The notes: a model not told the origin generated them from the sequence alone. A stretch of DNA of 64,000 nucleotides from Williamsia serinedens (GCF_024171725.1 NZ_JAMTCG010000004.1:372001-436000), one strand, 5' to 3'; numbered from the stretch's first letter, positions 16,501 to 31,500 are shown. Numbers and translations are program-made.

Positions 16501-19500
16501 GTCGCGCGGCCCCAGCGGATGCGACGCCCGCCGCGCAGCACGGACCGTGTCCACGAGGCCGAGAACGGTGGGGGCGGAGAGGAAGTCGCGGACACCGAGG
16601 TCGACCCCGAACGCCTCGCCGACGCGGCCCGCCACCCGTACCGCGGACAGCGACGTCCCGCCGAGGGCGAAGAAGTCGGTGGTCGCATCGGGGGTGACGC
16701 CCAGGACGTCCTCGACGATCCCCGCGACACGGGCCGCGACAGGATCGGCAGGCGGGGCAGCTGGTGCCGGGACCGCGTCGACCGACGCCGCCGGCAACGC
16801 TTTCCGATCGATCTTGCCGGCGACGTTGTGCGGCATCGCCTCCAGGTGGACCCACCGGGTCGGACGCATGTGCGCCGGCAGGATCCCCGCGACATGCGCT
16901 GCCACGGAGTCACTCTCGGCGGAACCGGTGTGATACCCGACCAGCAGGTCACCGCCGGGCGCCTCGACGATCGTCACCGCGGCCTGCATGACGCCCGCTG
17001 CGGTCGACATCGCGACCTCGACCTCGCCGAGCTCGATGCGGTGGCCCCGCAGTTTCACCTGGGAGTCGCGCCGCCCGAGGTACTCGAGGTCGCCGTCGGC
17101 GTTCCAGCGGACCAGATCGCCCGTGCGGTAGAGGCGGGCGCCCGGTTCGCCGAGCGGGTCGGCGACGAAACGCTCCGACGTCAGACCGGTTCTCGCGGCG
17201 TATCCCCGCGCGAGTTGGGGACCACCGAGGTAGAGCTCGCCCACGACCCCGAGCGGAACCGGACACAACCGCTCGTCGAGCACATGGGTGACGCTCTGCG
17301 GCAGCGGACGCCCGATCGGGACGGTCGCGGCGTCCGCGTCCACCCGGTGGGCGGTGATCTCCACCGCGGCCTCGGTCGGGCCGTACAGGTTCCACAGGGG
17401 CGCACCGGGCATCAGCGCACGCGCAGCGCGCGCGTCCGCGACCGAGAGCGCCTCACCGGTCGTGGAGACGCGCCGCAGGGTCGAGAGCATCTCCCGCGTC
17501 CGCGGGTCACCGGCGAGGACGTCGCAGAAGAGGGAGAGCAGCGACGGGACGAAGTGCACGCTCGTGACGCCGTGCGCGGCGACGAGGTCGCGGATGTGGA
17601 ACGGGTCGCCGTGCAGGCCCGGCTCCGCGAGGACGACGGTCGCCCCGACGAGGAACGGCGAGAACAGTTCCGGCACCGACACGTCGAAGGTGATCGGGGT
17701 CTTCTGCAGCACGACGTCGTCGGGTCCCAGCGGCTGATCGCGCTGACCCCACGCGAGCCGGGCCAGGATCGCCCGGTGACTGACGGTCACGCCCTTCGGC
17801 GCACCGGTCGACCCGGACGTGAAGATCGTGTATGCGGCGTGATCGGGGCGGACCGGCGGCACGGGCGGTGCGACCGGGGCTGGTCGGCGCTCGTCGCCGA
17901 CCGCCACGACCGTCACCTCGCTGCGGACGTCCTCGGTGCCGACCCACGGGGCGTCGCGGGAGACGAGGACCACGGGGGCGCCGGCGGTCCGCAGCATCTC
18001 CGCCGACCGGTGCACCGGGGCGTCGAGGTCCAGGGGCACGTACTGCCCACCGGAGACGACGACCGCGTGCACGGCCACGATCATCTCGATCGACCGGGCG
18101 ATCGCCACACCGACCGGTACGTCGGGACCGACACCGAGCGCGACGAGGTCCGCCGACAGGCGGGCGGTCCGGGCTGCGAGGTCGGCGTTGGTGATCGACT
18201 CCTGCCCACCCTCCGCGCCGTGTGCGACCACCGCTGTCGCGGTCGGATCACCGGCGGGCAGCCCCCGCAGCACCTCCGCGAGCGTCGACCCGAGCGGCGG
18301 GACCGCCGCCCCGCCGTCGGCGAGTCGCCGCACCTGTGCGGCCTCTTCCGCGTCGAGGAGGTCGATGTCGCCGACGGGGACATGCGGTGTCGTCGTGACC
18401 GTCTCGAGGATCGTCACGAGCATGCGGGTCCAGCGCCGGATGGTGGTGTGCTCGAACAACCCTGCGTCGTGGACGATCTCGAGCTCCCAGTCGCCGACGT
18501 CGGTCACGGTCACCGTGATGCCGAGGTCGTGACGTGCGGAGGAGACACCCACGGCGAGCGGTTCTACCGTCAGCCCATCGGGTGCGGCGGTCACCGTGAC
18601 CGACTCGGCGTGGTTCATCGCCAGCATCACCTGTGCGAGCGGCGCGAAGGCCTCCGACCGGTCGTGGACGAGGCGGTCGACGAGCAGGTCGAAGGGCACC
18701 TCCGCGCGGTCGAACGCATCGATGTCGTCGTCACGGACCACATCGAGCAGATCCTCGAAGGACCCGCCCGTGTCGACGGTGGACCGCAGCGCGAGCGTCG
18801 AGACGAACATGCCGACGACGTCGTCGACCACCGCGCCCCCGCGCCCCGACACCGGTGTCGCGACGAGGATGTCGGATGTCCCGGTGAGGCGCGCCAGCAG
18901 TGCGGCGACGGCGGCGTGGACGACCATGAAGGTGCTCGCGCCCTGCCTGCGGGCCAGCACGTCCACCGCTGCGGCGAGGTCGCGGGGGACCGACTCTCGC
19001 ACCACGCCCGTCCGCCCCGACGCCACCGGCGGCCGTGGCCGATCGGTCGGCAGGGGGATCAGCGGCGGCGCGTCGGCCAGGCGCTCCAGCCACCACCGCA
19101 GGTCGCGACCCAGCCGCGAGGTGACATCGTCGGCCGCGCCGAAGGACTCCCGCTGCCACAGGGCGTGGTCGGCGAATTGCAGTGGCAGCGGCACGAAGAG
19201 GGGCGCCCGACCTGCGATCCGGGCGCTGTAGGCGGCGATGAGATCGCCGACGAGCGGCTTTGCCGACTGTCCGTCGACGGCGATGTGGTGGGCGACGAGC
19301 GCGACGAGCCAGTCGTCGTCGGCGCGAGCCACGACGCGGACCCGCAGGGGCAGATCCGTGGTCACGTCGAACGTCGCGACCGGCGCGAGAGCCGCGCGTA
19401 CGTCCGCGCCGGGGTCGTCGTCGGTGGACGCGACGACGTCGACGGCGACGGACGCCTCGGCGGGGTCGAGGATCCGCTGGTACGGCTCCCCCGCTGCGGC

Positions 19501-22500
19501 CGGGAACACGGTGCGCAGCACCTCGTGCCGCGTGACGACGGCCGCGACGGCATCGCGCAACGCCGCGACGTCGAGGGGACCGCGCAGACGCACCCCGATG
19601 GGCACGGTGTACGCCGTCGACGTCGGGTCGACCTGGTTCAGGAACCAGATGCGCTGTTGCGCGAAGGACAGCGGGATGTGTTCGGGCCGTGCGGTTCCCG
19701 CGGTCGGACGCGGTCCCGCGATCGCGGGCAGGGCACGGATCCGCGCCGTCAGGTCCGCGATGGTCGCCGCGTCGAGCACGTCGCGCACCGTGAGCGCGAC
19801 GCCCATCTCGTCGGCGACGCGGGCGATCAGGCGTGTCGCCGACAGCGAGGTCCCGCCCAGGGCGGCGAACTCGTCGTCGGGGCGGAGTCCGTCCGGGTCG
19901 ATGTCGAGGACGGAACCGACCAGCACGGCGACGGCGCGGACGGTGTCGCCGGCGTCCGCCGTCGGGGTCGACGGGCGGGACCTCGCCGGTGTGTCCGACA
20001 TCAGTGCGCGACGGTCGATCTTGCCGATCGGCGTGCGCGGCAGCGCGGGCAGCACGGTGATCGTCGCGGGGACGAGATGCGATGGCAGGGCGTCCGCGAG
20101 GAACAGGCGCAGGTCGGCCGGAGTGATCTCGGCGGAGGCCTCGACGAAGCCGGCGAGTGCCATGACGGGGTCTCCCACGCCGACGACCGCCGCCGCGACG
20201 ACCACCGGGTGCGCGGTCAGCGCGGATTCCACCTCGCCGAGTTCGATGCGCAGCCCGCGCATCTTCACCTGGTGGTCGGTGCGGCCGTCGGAGTACAGCT
20301 GCCCGTCCGCGGCGCGACGGACGAGGTCGCCGGTGCGGTACATCCGCTCGCCGGGCGCGCCGAAGGGACACGGCACGAACCGGTCGGCGGTGAGGTCGGG
20401 ACGACCGTGATACCCCCGTGCCAGGCAGTCCCCCATGACGTAGAGCTCACCGCGGACCCCGTCGGGCACGGGCTGCAGACGCGCGTCGAGGACGACCGCC
20501 GTCGATCCGGGCATCGGGAGGCCCAGCGGCACCGAGGCGTTCGGGTCGACGGGGGTCGAGGTGAGACATGCCATCGTCGTCTCGGTCGGGCCGTACGAGT
20601 CGTAGAACGCGCGGTCGCCCGCCCATCGGCGCATCTCCGCGTCGGGGACGGCCTCGCCGCCGACCAGCAGGTGCCGGATCGGGACGCGCGCCGGATCGCG
20701 CAGGGACGCCAGCACACTGGTCACGATCGCCGTGTGCGTCGGTGCCGTGGCCGCGATCCACGCCGCGAGCTCGTCGCCCCCGATCACCTCGGCTGGTGTG
20801 ACGACCATCGCCCCGCCCGCGCAGAACGCCCCGAGGACCTCGAGCATCGCGACGTCGAATGCGGGGGAACTGATCCCGAGCCAGCGGGTGTCCTGGTCGA
20901 CGTGGTGGCGTGACCGCAGGGTCGCGACCACCCCGGCGAGTCCGGTGTGGCTGACCACCACACCCTTCGGCGTCCCCGTCGACCCGGAGGTGTGGATCAG
21001 GTAGGCGCCGTTGTGGGGCCGCACCGGACGCAGTCGGTCGCGGTCGGTGAGCGGTGCGCGCAGCGACGGGTCCTCATCCGCGCGGCGACGGAGGTCGGCG
21101 ACCGTCGCGGCGTCGAGGCGGATCGACGGGATTGCGTCGACGGTGGTGGAGGCGTCGTGCAGTGCGAGGACACTGCCGCTCGAGGCGATCACCGCACGCA
21201 CCCGCTGCTCGGGGTGGCGGGGGTCGACGGGGCAGTACACGGCCCCGGCCTTGGCGACCGCCCAGACGGCGACCTGGACGAGTGCGGTCCGGGTCTGGGC
21301 GCTGACGACGACGTCCTCGGTCCCGATCCCACGGGCGACGAGGTCGCGGGCGAGCACCGAGCTGACGGCGTCGAGGTCCCGGTGTGTCCAGAGCGCGCCC
21401 GCGTCGAGCACGGCCGGGGCATCAGGGTCCCGTGCCGCCGCGGCAGCGAGCAGGTCGGGCAGGAGCAGCGGCGCCGGCGGGTCGACCGGCACCGGGACGG
21501 CCCGTGCGCGTTCGTCGTCCAGGAGCAGGTCGACGTCGCCGACGACCTCGTCCGGGTCGGCGGTGAGCGCGCGGAGCACGTGTACCCATCGGCGGGCGAT
21601 CCGCGCGGCGGTGTCGTCGTCGAACAGGTCGAGTGCGTGGACGACACCGACGCGCCACGCGTCGTCGTCGGCCGTCGCGACGGCGAACGTGAGGTCGACG
21701 GCTGCGGTCGTGACCGGCGTCGTGACGATCTCGGCGTCGAGGTGCCCGATCGGGTCAGCGACCGTCGCGATGTCGACCGCGGCATCCTCGGTGACGGTGA
21801 GACGGATCTGGGCGAGCGGGGCGAAGGCGTCGGTGCGCACGGCGCCGACCCGCTCGATCACGTCCTCGAACGGGGCGTCGGCGTGGGCGAACGCGTCGAG
21901 GTCGGCGTGACGGACCGCGTCGATCAGGTCGAGGAACGTCTCGGATCCCGAGACCGGGGTGCGCAGGGCGATCGTGTTCACGAACATCCCGACGAGCTCG
22001 TCGAGGTCCGCCGCACCACGTCCGGCGACGGCGGTGGCGACGACGACGTCGTCCGTCCCCGCAAGCCGGTGCAGCAACGCGGCGAGCGCGGCGTGCAGCA
22101 CCATGAACGGCGTGGTACCCGTCCGCCGGGCCAACGCGGTGACCGCGGCCGCGACGTCGGCGGGGATCACGGTCTCGACGGTGCCTGCACGGCCGCTCGC
22201 GACCGCCGGGCGGGGGCGGTCGGCGGGGAGGTCCAGAACGGGCGGCACACCGGCGAGGGCGGTGTCCCAGAAGGTGAACTGGCGGTCGAGACCACCGGCG
22301 GCGGTGAGGGTCTCGTGCTGCCAGAGGGCGTGGTCGATGTACTGCACCGGCAGCGGCGCCCAGTCGGGCGCGCCGCCCGCGGCCCGCGCGACGTAGGCCA
22401 CGAGGAGGTCGCGGAGCAGCACCGGGCCGGACTCGCCGTCGGCGCCGATGTGGTGGACGAGGAGCACGAGCAGCGACGGCTCCCCGACCACGAGCCGCAC

Positions 22501-25500
22501 CCGCACGGGGAGGTCGGCGGTGAGGTCGATCTCGCGGTCGAGGAGGGCGAACGCCGCGGCCTCGTCGGACACGACCGCGAGGTCCAGGCGCGCCGCCGCG
22601 GTCGCGGGGGCCAGGACCCGCTGCCACGGCGTCCCGTCGGGCGCGGTCGGGTAGACCGTCCGCAGGACTTCGTGGCGGTCGAGCACGTCCGCCACGGCGA
22701 GCCGGAGGGCGTCGACGTCGATCGCGCCGCGGAGGCGGAGGGCGATCGGGATGAACGACGACGGCGTCCCCGGTGCGAGCTGTTCGACGAACCACATCCG
22801 CCGCTGCGCCGACGACAGGGGCGGACGGTCGGGTCGTTCGCGCGGGACGGGGACCGAGATGTCCCGGCGCGGTGCGCGGGCGACGACCGCGGCGAGGCGG
22901 GAGATCGTCGGCGCATCGAACAGATCGCGGACGCCGACGTCGACACCGAGGGCGGCCGAGAGCCGCGCCACGACGCGCGTCGCCGACAACGACGTGCCAC
23001 CGAGGGCGAAGAAATCCGCGGTCGCCGAGGGGTTCTCGACGTCGAGGACGTCGCCGACGATGCGGGCGATGGCCTCCTCGACCGTGCCCTCCGGGGCCAC
23101 GTGGTCGTCGACGGCTGGTCCGGGGTCGACACCCCGCAGTGCCCGCCGATCGGCTTTCCCCGACGGGGTCAGCGGGATCGCGGCGAGCCGAACCCAGGTG
23201 TCGGGTCGCATGTAGCCCGGCAGGTCGCGCACGGCCTCGCGCAGATCGTCGTCCGTGACGTCGTTCCGAGCGGTCACGACGTGACCGACGAGTCGGGCCC
23301 CCTCGCCGCTCCCGGCGACGGTGACGACCGCCGACCGCACGGCCGACGCGGCGCCGAGGACGGCCTCGATCTCCCCGAGCTCGATGCGCTGTCCCCGGAT
23401 CTTGACCTGGAAGTCCATGCGGCCCAGGTACTCCAGCACGCCGCGCGCGGTCCATCGCACGCGGTCGCCGGTGCGGTACAGCCGTGATCCCGGAGCACCC
23501 AGCGGGTCGGCGACGAAGCGGTCGGCGGTGAGATCCGGTCGCGACGCGTAGCCGCGCGCGAGCTGCACACCCCCGAGGTAGAGCTCGCCGGCGACACCGG
23601 TCGGCACCGGGGTGAGGCGGTCGTCGAGCACCCACGTCGTGGTGTTCGCGACGGGCCGACCGATGGGCACGGGGTCGTCGCCCGGCGCGACGGGATAGGC
23701 GGTGACGTCGACGGCGGCCTCGGTCGGACCGTAGAGGTTGTGCAGGGCGAGACCGGGCAGCGCGGCGAGCAGCGCCCGCGCGGTCGCCGCGGTGAGCGCC
23801 TCTCCCGAGGTGACGACGAGGCGCAGGCTCGCGAGGTCGCCGACGCGGTCACCGATCTCGTCGACGAACACACCGAGCATCGACGGGACGAAGTGCATCA
23901 CCGTCGCGCGCGACCGGCGCACGAGGTCGAGCAGGTGGTGCGGATCGCCGTGACGCCCCGGTTCGGCGAGGACCAGGCGTGCACCGGTGAGGAACGGCCA
24001 GAACAGTTCCCACACGGAGACGTCGAACGTGACCGGGGTCTTGCCCACGATCGCGTCGGTCGCGTCGATCCGGTGGTCGTCCTGCATCCAGGCGAGTCGG
24101 TTGACGACCGCGCGGTGGGAGACGGTGACCCCCTTGGGCGTCCCGGTGGAGCCCGACGTGAACAGCGTGTAGGCCGCCTCGTCGGGGTGCACGCGCGCGA
24201 CCGCGTGGTGGTCCGCGGTCCGCGATGTCACGGGCAGAAGGTCGACGTCGGTCCCGCTCAGCGCGTCCGGGACGGACCCGTCGTCGACGAGGACGAATCG
24301 GACCCCGGCGGTCGAGAGCATCGACGCGGCGCGGGCCGACGGCGCGTCCACCGCGATGGGCACGTACTGCGCTCCCGCGGCGACGATCCCGTGGATCGCG
24401 ACGACCAGCGCGGCCGACCGGTCGATGCACACAGCGACCGCGTCGCCCCGGCCGATCCCTCGGCGACGGAGGTCCTCCACGACCGCGGCGACTCGCGCCC
24501 CGAAGCCGGCGTAGTCGAGGACGGTCCCGTCCGGGCCGACGAGGGCGGGTGCGGTCGGCGTGGCCGCGATCTGGTGCGCGACCAGCGCGGCGAGGTCGGT
24601 ATCCGTGTCGATACCGGCATCCCAGTGACAGGTCGGATCCGTGTGGACCGTCGGGCCGGTCGAGAGTGTATGGACCGTGCGCGACTCCGCGTCGCCGAGC
24701 AGGTCGATGGCACCGATCGGGACACGCGCGTCTGCGATGGCGGCCTCGAGCACGGCCACGATCCGTCGACCGAGCGATGCCACGGTGTCCGCGTCGAACA
24801 GGTCGGTGGCGTAGACGATCTCGCCGTCGAGTGCGCGCAGTGAGCCGTCGTCGGCGCGGTCGGCGGAGAAGCCGACCGACAGGTCGAAGCGTGCGGCCGG
24901 GACACCCGGGTCGACGGGCGTCACCGCAAGGCCGGGCATGGCGTCGAGCTCGATACCCCGGTGCTGGGTGAGCGTGAGCATGACCTGCGCGAGCGGCGCG
25001 AAGGCCGTCGACCGCGTCGGGGCGAGCACGTCGACGAGATGCTCGAACGGCAGGTCGGCGTGGGCGAAGGCGTCCGCGTCGGCCGCGGCGACCATGCGCA
25101 GAAACGTCCCGAACGGCTGGGCGGGGTCGACCCGGGTCCGCAGGACGAGCGTGTTGACGAACATGCCGATCAGCGGGTCGAGTTCGGCGCGTCCACGACC
25201 GGCCACCGGGGTGGCGACGGCGACGTCGTCGGTGGCCGCCGTGCGCGCGAGCGCCACGCCGAGCGCGGCGTGCAGCACCATGAACGGCGTCGCCCCGTGC
25301 GCCCGGGCCAGGGCGTCGACGCGGTCACGGACGGGGTCGGGGATGTCGACGCGGACCAGTCCGCCCCGCTGCGACGTCTCCGCCGGACGTGGGCGGTCGG
25401 TCGGGAGCTCGAGCAGGTCCGGGAGACCGGCCAGGCGGTCGCGCCAGAACCGTTCCTGCGCGGCGATCGGCGAGCGCGGGTCGTCGAGAGCGCCGAGACG

Positions 25501-28500
25501 GGCCGCCTGCCACAGGGCGACGTCGGCGTACTGGACGGGCAACGGTTCCCAGTCCGGCGCACAGCCGTGGAGGCGGGCGCCGTATGCGGTGGCGAGGTCG
25601 GACACCAGCGGCCCGAGCGACTCACCGTCGGCGGCGATGTGGTGCAGCGTCACCACCAGCAGGTGGCTCTCGGGGCCCTCGCGGACCACGCCCACCCGGA
25701 TCGGGACCTCCGACGCTACGTCGAAACCCCGTGCGGGGGCGGCGCGCACGGCGTCGGGGTCCTCCAGCCACCACGACCGGCTGCTCACGACCTCGTCGGC
25801 GTCGAGGATGTGCTGCCAGGGCGCCCCGGAGTCGTCCTGGGCGACGACGGTGCGCAGCGTCTCGTGGCGGGCGATGACGTCCCCGACCGCGGCGCGCAAC
25901 CCCGCGACGTCGAGCGGGCCGCGCAGTCGCATCGCGAACGGGATCGTGTAGGCCGGGGACTGCGGGTCCCAGCGGTTGATGAACCACATCCGCGTCTGGG
26001 CGGGGGTGAGGAGAACATGCTCGGGGCGGGGGCCGGTCGGGATCGTGTCGGCGCTCTCGGCGAGATCCCCACCGCGCGCGACGATCAGCGCCGCGAGGCC
26101 GCGGATCGTCCCTGTCTCGAGCACGTCGCGGACGCCGACGGTCACGGTGGTCCCGGCGGTGACCCGCGCGGCGATCCGGGCCGCCGACAGCGAGTTCCCG
26201 CCGAGATCGGCGAGTGTCGCCAGCACCGACGGCGTCGGGGTCCCGACGACGTCCGCGACGAGGGCCGCCACGAACTCCTCGAGGTCGCCCACCGGATCCG
26301 TGTGCTCGACGGATCGCTCGGCCTCCGCTGTGGACGCGCGGGCTCGCGACACCGGCCGGTTGTCGAACGCCTCGCCCCCGCGTGCCGAGATCGAGGACAC
26401 CGACGTGGACGGACTGCGCCCGACCACCGACAGGACCCGACGCAGGGTGTCCAGGACCGCAGCGGCCCGGTCGTCGTCGACGCGTTCGGGCAGGTGACGC
26501 AGCCGGATGACCAGGCGGTCGGCGGCGGGGACCGTGACGAGTGTCAGTGGGTAGTGGGTGGCGTCGGTGGACACGACGCCGCGGATGTCGAGCCCGTCCG
26601 CCGCGGCGAGGGTCTCGGTGTCGACGGGGAAGGACTCGAAGACCGTGACGGTGTCGAAGAGTGGCCCACCCCCGGCCGCGGCCGCGATGTCCGCGAGTCC
26701 GAGGTGCTGGTGGTCGAGCATGCGGGTCTTCGACCACTGCAGGTCGGTGGCGACATCGGCGACGGTCGCCTCGTCGCGGACGGCGACGGTCGCGGGGATG
26801 GTGTTGATGAAGAGCCCGACCATCGTGTCCGCGCCGGGGAGTTCGGGTGGGCGCCCCGACACCGTCTCGCCGAACACCACCTGCTCGATCCCGGTCATCC
26901 CCGACAGCAGGATCGCCCAGGCCGCCTGCACGAGGGTGTTCGTGGTCGTCCCGAGACGGCGGCCGGTGGCGGTGAGCGCGGCCGTGAGGTCGGTGTCGAC
27001 GACCCACTCACGGGTCCGCGGCGCCGACGGATGGGGTGCCCGCAGGTCGGGTGCGACGAGCGTCGGTTCCTCGAGGACCGCGAGTTCCTCCGCCCACGCG
27101 GATCGCGCGGAGTCGGTGTCGGCGTCGGCGAGGAACGCGAGGTACGCCCCGAAGTCGTTCTCGGGCACTCCATCCAGGCTGCGGAGGTCGTCGTGCCCGG
27201 CGAGCAGCTCGGCGAGGACCAGGGGCGCCGACCACCCGTCCAGCACGAGGTGGTGCGCGGTGATCACGAACGACGCGCCGATCTCCCCGTCGGCCAGGAC
27301 ATGGCTGATCCACCGGAAACGCAGCAGTGCAGGGGATCCGAGATCGAAGGGGGTGACGCGGTCGATGTCTGCCAGAGCCGCGACCCGCGACGCCGCATCG
27401 CCCGGCAGGTCGGTCAGGTCGTCCTGTGCCCACCCGGCCCGCGCCGTCTCCGCGACCACCACGACGGGCCTGCCGCTCGCCGACCGGACGAAGCCCGACC
27501 GCAGCACCCGGTGACGCGCGACGAGCGCGTCCGCCGCGGCGCGCATCCGGACGGGATCGGCGAAGGGTCCCAGGGTGAGGACGGTCTGGACGACGTACAC
27601 GTCGAGCGGGTCGTCGACACCGCTGAGTGCCGCCTCGGACTCGACGAGCATCCCGGCCTGCAGCGGGGTCGTCGGCCAGAGTGTGGCGCCGGGATGGTCC
27701 CGGAGCAGCAGGTCGATCTCGGACTGCGTCAGTCCGGTGCCGCCGAGGTCGGTCTCGCTCGGACCGGGGTCGCCGACCGCCGCGACGTACGAGGCGACCG
27801 TGGCGAGGTGATGACGCCAGCGGTCGGCGACGGCCCGCGCGTCGTCGGTCTCGAGCAGGGCTGCGGGCCAGGCCATCTCGAGATCCATGACGCGCCCACC
27901 GGGTGTCGCGGCGGTGGTCACCGTCGCGGTGAGGGCGGCCGTCGCGACCATGGTGCCGCGCACGGTCGCCGGGAGGCCGGGCGCGGTGACGTCGGACACC
28001 GGGACGTCCGGCGCGCGCCCGTCGTGCTCGCCGCCGACCCCGCCGGCCGCACCGAAGTAGTTGAGCGCGATCGCCGGGGTGGTCAGCGTCGATCCCGGCG
28101 CCCATCGCAGGGCACCGAAACCCAGTCCCCGGCGCGGCATCCGGGCGCGGGTGTCCTTGACCGCCTTGACCGTGGCGGTGACATCCCGCCCGACGGAAAC
28201 CGCCACCGGGACCAGTCCCGTGAACCACCCGACGGTGCCGCTGAGATCGGCACCGGCCGCGAGGGATTCCTCGCGGCCGTGTGTCTCGGTCAGGACCGCG
28301 ACCCGGTTCTCGTCGATGTCCGCGGGGTCGCGACGGCCGAGCACGTCGACGAGGGCGTGCGCGAGGGTCGCGACGAGGACCGTGTCGACGCCGGTGTCGT
28401 AGGCGGTCGCGACATCGGTGAGGACGGCCTCGGCGATCTCGGTGGGCACCGTCGTCCGCGTCGTGGTGACCGTGGACTGACGATCGCGCGCGGGGTCCAT

Positions 28501-31500
28501 CGCCCGCTCGGGCCCGGCGCCGGTCCCGATCGCCCCCGGCGCGGTCGCCGCGGCCCACGGCGCCGGGTCGTCGCGGTCCATCTCGTTCAGGACCCCCGCC
28601 CAGCGACGGGCCGACGTGCCCGGCTCGGCGAGCGCGACGGGTCGCCCCGCCCGGATCTGTGACCACGCGACCGCGAGGTCGGTGCCGATGATCTGCCAGG
28701 ACACCGCGTCCACGGCGATGTGGTGGATCGCGATCACGAGTCGGTCGGGACCGTCGCCGACGGGGACCAGCGTCGCGCCGACCACCACACCGCGGGCGGG
28801 GTCGAGGTCGGCGAGCACGCGGGCGTGTGCGCGCGGGATCGCCGTCGACAGGGACATCTCGGCGACCCGGTCGTGCACGCGGATCACCACGCCGGTGGGG
28901 TCTCCGGCACCGGCGACCACCCGCCACGGCAGGTCATCGCCTGTCCGGATCGCGTCCACGGGGACGAGCGACGCCGTGAGCATCGGGTGGTGGGCGATGA
29001 CGGCACGCAGGACCGCGGTCGGGTCGACCCCGTCGTCCGCGGGCAGGGCCAGGACCATGGCCTGGGAGAAGTCGCGGATGGCGTCGGGGTCGTCGTCGGG
29101 GACGAGGTCGGCCATCCATCGCAGCGTCGGGGTCGGCGTGACGGGACCGACCGCGCCGCCGGGGTACTCGGCGAGCGGCGGCACGGCGTGCGCCTGTGCG
29201 GCCGCCGTGATCGCGCGGACCGTGCGGTGGTCGAACACCATGCGCGGCGTCACGGTGTAACCGGCTGCGCGCAGGAGGGAGACCAGGCGGATCGACATGA
29301 TCGAGTCGCCACCCAGGGCGAAGAAGGACTCCGTCACCGACACCGCGGGGCGACCGAGCACCGCCGCGACGATATCCGCGACGACACGCTCGTCCGACGT
29401 CGCCGGGGCCACGAGCGCATCGCCCCCGGTGTCGTCGCGCAGCGGTGGGAGCGCGCGACGATCGAGCTTGCCGGCGGTCGAGAGGACGACGTCGTCGAGG
29501 ACGACCCAGCAGGTCGGGACCATGTACTCCGGCAGCGCATCCCGGGCCGTGGCGCCGACGGCGTCGAGGTCGATGTCGGTGCCGGCGACGTATCCGACGA
29601 GATGCTGCGCGCCGCCTGCGGTCTCGGCGACGGTCGCCGCCGCGTGGACGACGCCGGTGGCCCGCAGGAGGACCGACTCGACCTCGCCGAGCTCGATGCG
29701 CTGGCCCCGCAGCTTCACCTGGAAGTCGGTGCGCCCCAGGTATTCGAGCGCACCGTCGCGGTTGCGGCGGACGAGGTCACCGGTGCGGTACAGGCGCGTT
29801 CCCGGGGCGCCGTGCGGGTCGGCGACGAAGCGGTCGGCGGTGAGGTCGCCGCGCGCGGCGTACCCGCGCGCGAGTTGGACCCCGCCGAGATACAGCTCCC
29901 CGGGCACCCCGGCCGGGACCGGGTGCAGCCGCGCGTCGAGGACGCGGGTGACGGTGTTGTCCACCGGACGCCCGATCGGGACGACGTCGCCGACGTCGAC
30001 GAGGGTCTGGTGGGTCACCTCGACGGCGGCCTCGGTGGGGCCGAAGAGATCGTGCAGGCCCACCCCGGGCAGTCGTGTCCGGACCTGCGCGGCGAGCGCG
30101 GGCGGCAGCGCCTCACCCGAGACGAACAGGTGCCGGAGCGACACGAGCCGGGCCAGAGCGGCGTCGTCGACGACCTCGAGGAAGACGGCGAGCATCGAGG
30201 GCACGAAATGCACCGTCGCCGCGCGTGTCCGGGCGACGAGCTCCGCGAGGTACGCCGGGTCGGTGTGCCCGTCGGCGCGGGCGACCACGATCCGCGCCCC
30301 GGCGAGCGTGGGAGCGAACAGCTCGGGCACGGACACGTCGAAGGTGGTCGGCGTCTTCAGGACGACACCGTCGCCGGCGCTGAGGGGGAATGTCTCCGAC
30401 CCCCACGCTAGTCGGTTGAGAACCGCCGCGTGGGACACGGTGACGCCCTTCGGTCGTCCCGTCGATCCGGAGGTGAAGATCGTGTAGACCGCGTTGGTCG
30501 GGTGCAGCGGCGCGCGACGGTCGGCACCGGTGAACGGCGGTGTCGGCCCAGATCCGTTCTCCCCAGAAGAGTTCTGCGCGGATCCGTTCCCGCCGTCACG
30601 ATCCGGGTCGACGAGGACCACGGGCAGCGCGGTGTCGGGACGGTCGGAGGCGGTGGTCAGGACGAGGCGCACCGAGGCCGTGGCGAGGATGTCGGCGACG
30701 CGATCGCGCGGCGCGGTCGGGTCGAGCGGCACGTACTGCCCGCCCGCGACGACGACGGCGTGGATCGCGACGACGAGGTCGACCGATCGGTTCATCACCA
30801 CCGCGACCGCGTCCTCGGGTCCGATGCCTTCGTCGACGAGACGACGGGCGAGGCGATGCACGCGGGAGGCGAACGCGCGCATCGTGATCGGGCCGTCGTC
30901 GTCGGTGACGGCGACGGCGTCGGGGTCGGACGCGTACCGCGTCAGGAGGAGGTCGGCCAGGGTCGTGGTCGGTCGCGGAACCGTCGGCCCGTGGTCGGCC
31001 GCGGCGATCGCGGCACGGTCGGCGCCGTCGAGGAGGTCGATGTCGCCGACCGCACGACCGGCCGCGTCGTCGGTGATCGCGGCGAGGACACGCACGAGTC
31101 GCGCCGCGATCGTCTCGACGGTGTCGGGGTCGAACAGGTCGGTGGCGTAGACGATCTCGCCGGGCCAGTCGCCGTCCGGCGTGGGCGCACTCGACACCGT
31201 GACCTCGAGGTCGACCCGCGCGGCTGGTGTCCCGGGATCGAGGACCTCGATGCCGACGGCGCCGCCCGGGGCGTCGGGGCCGGCCGGGCCGCTCGACTGG
31301 TCGAAGGACAGCATCACCTGCGCCAGCGGCGCGTGCGACTCCGACCTGACCGGTGCGAGGTGTTCGACGAGGTGCTCGAAGGGCGCGTCGGCGTGCGCGA
31401 CAGCGTCCAGGTCGGCCTCCCGCACCGTGGCGATCAGTCGGTCCACGGTGAGGTCCGGTGTCACGGCCACGCGCAGGACGAGGGTGTTCACGAACATCCC

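Noticed and set aside
15667-20913. Long plus-strand frame (1748 codons) opposite the NRPS
   Set aside because: Antisense shadow of NRPS codons: Arg/Gly/Asp/Val-biased text with no domain, wholly inside a gene with clear motifs.
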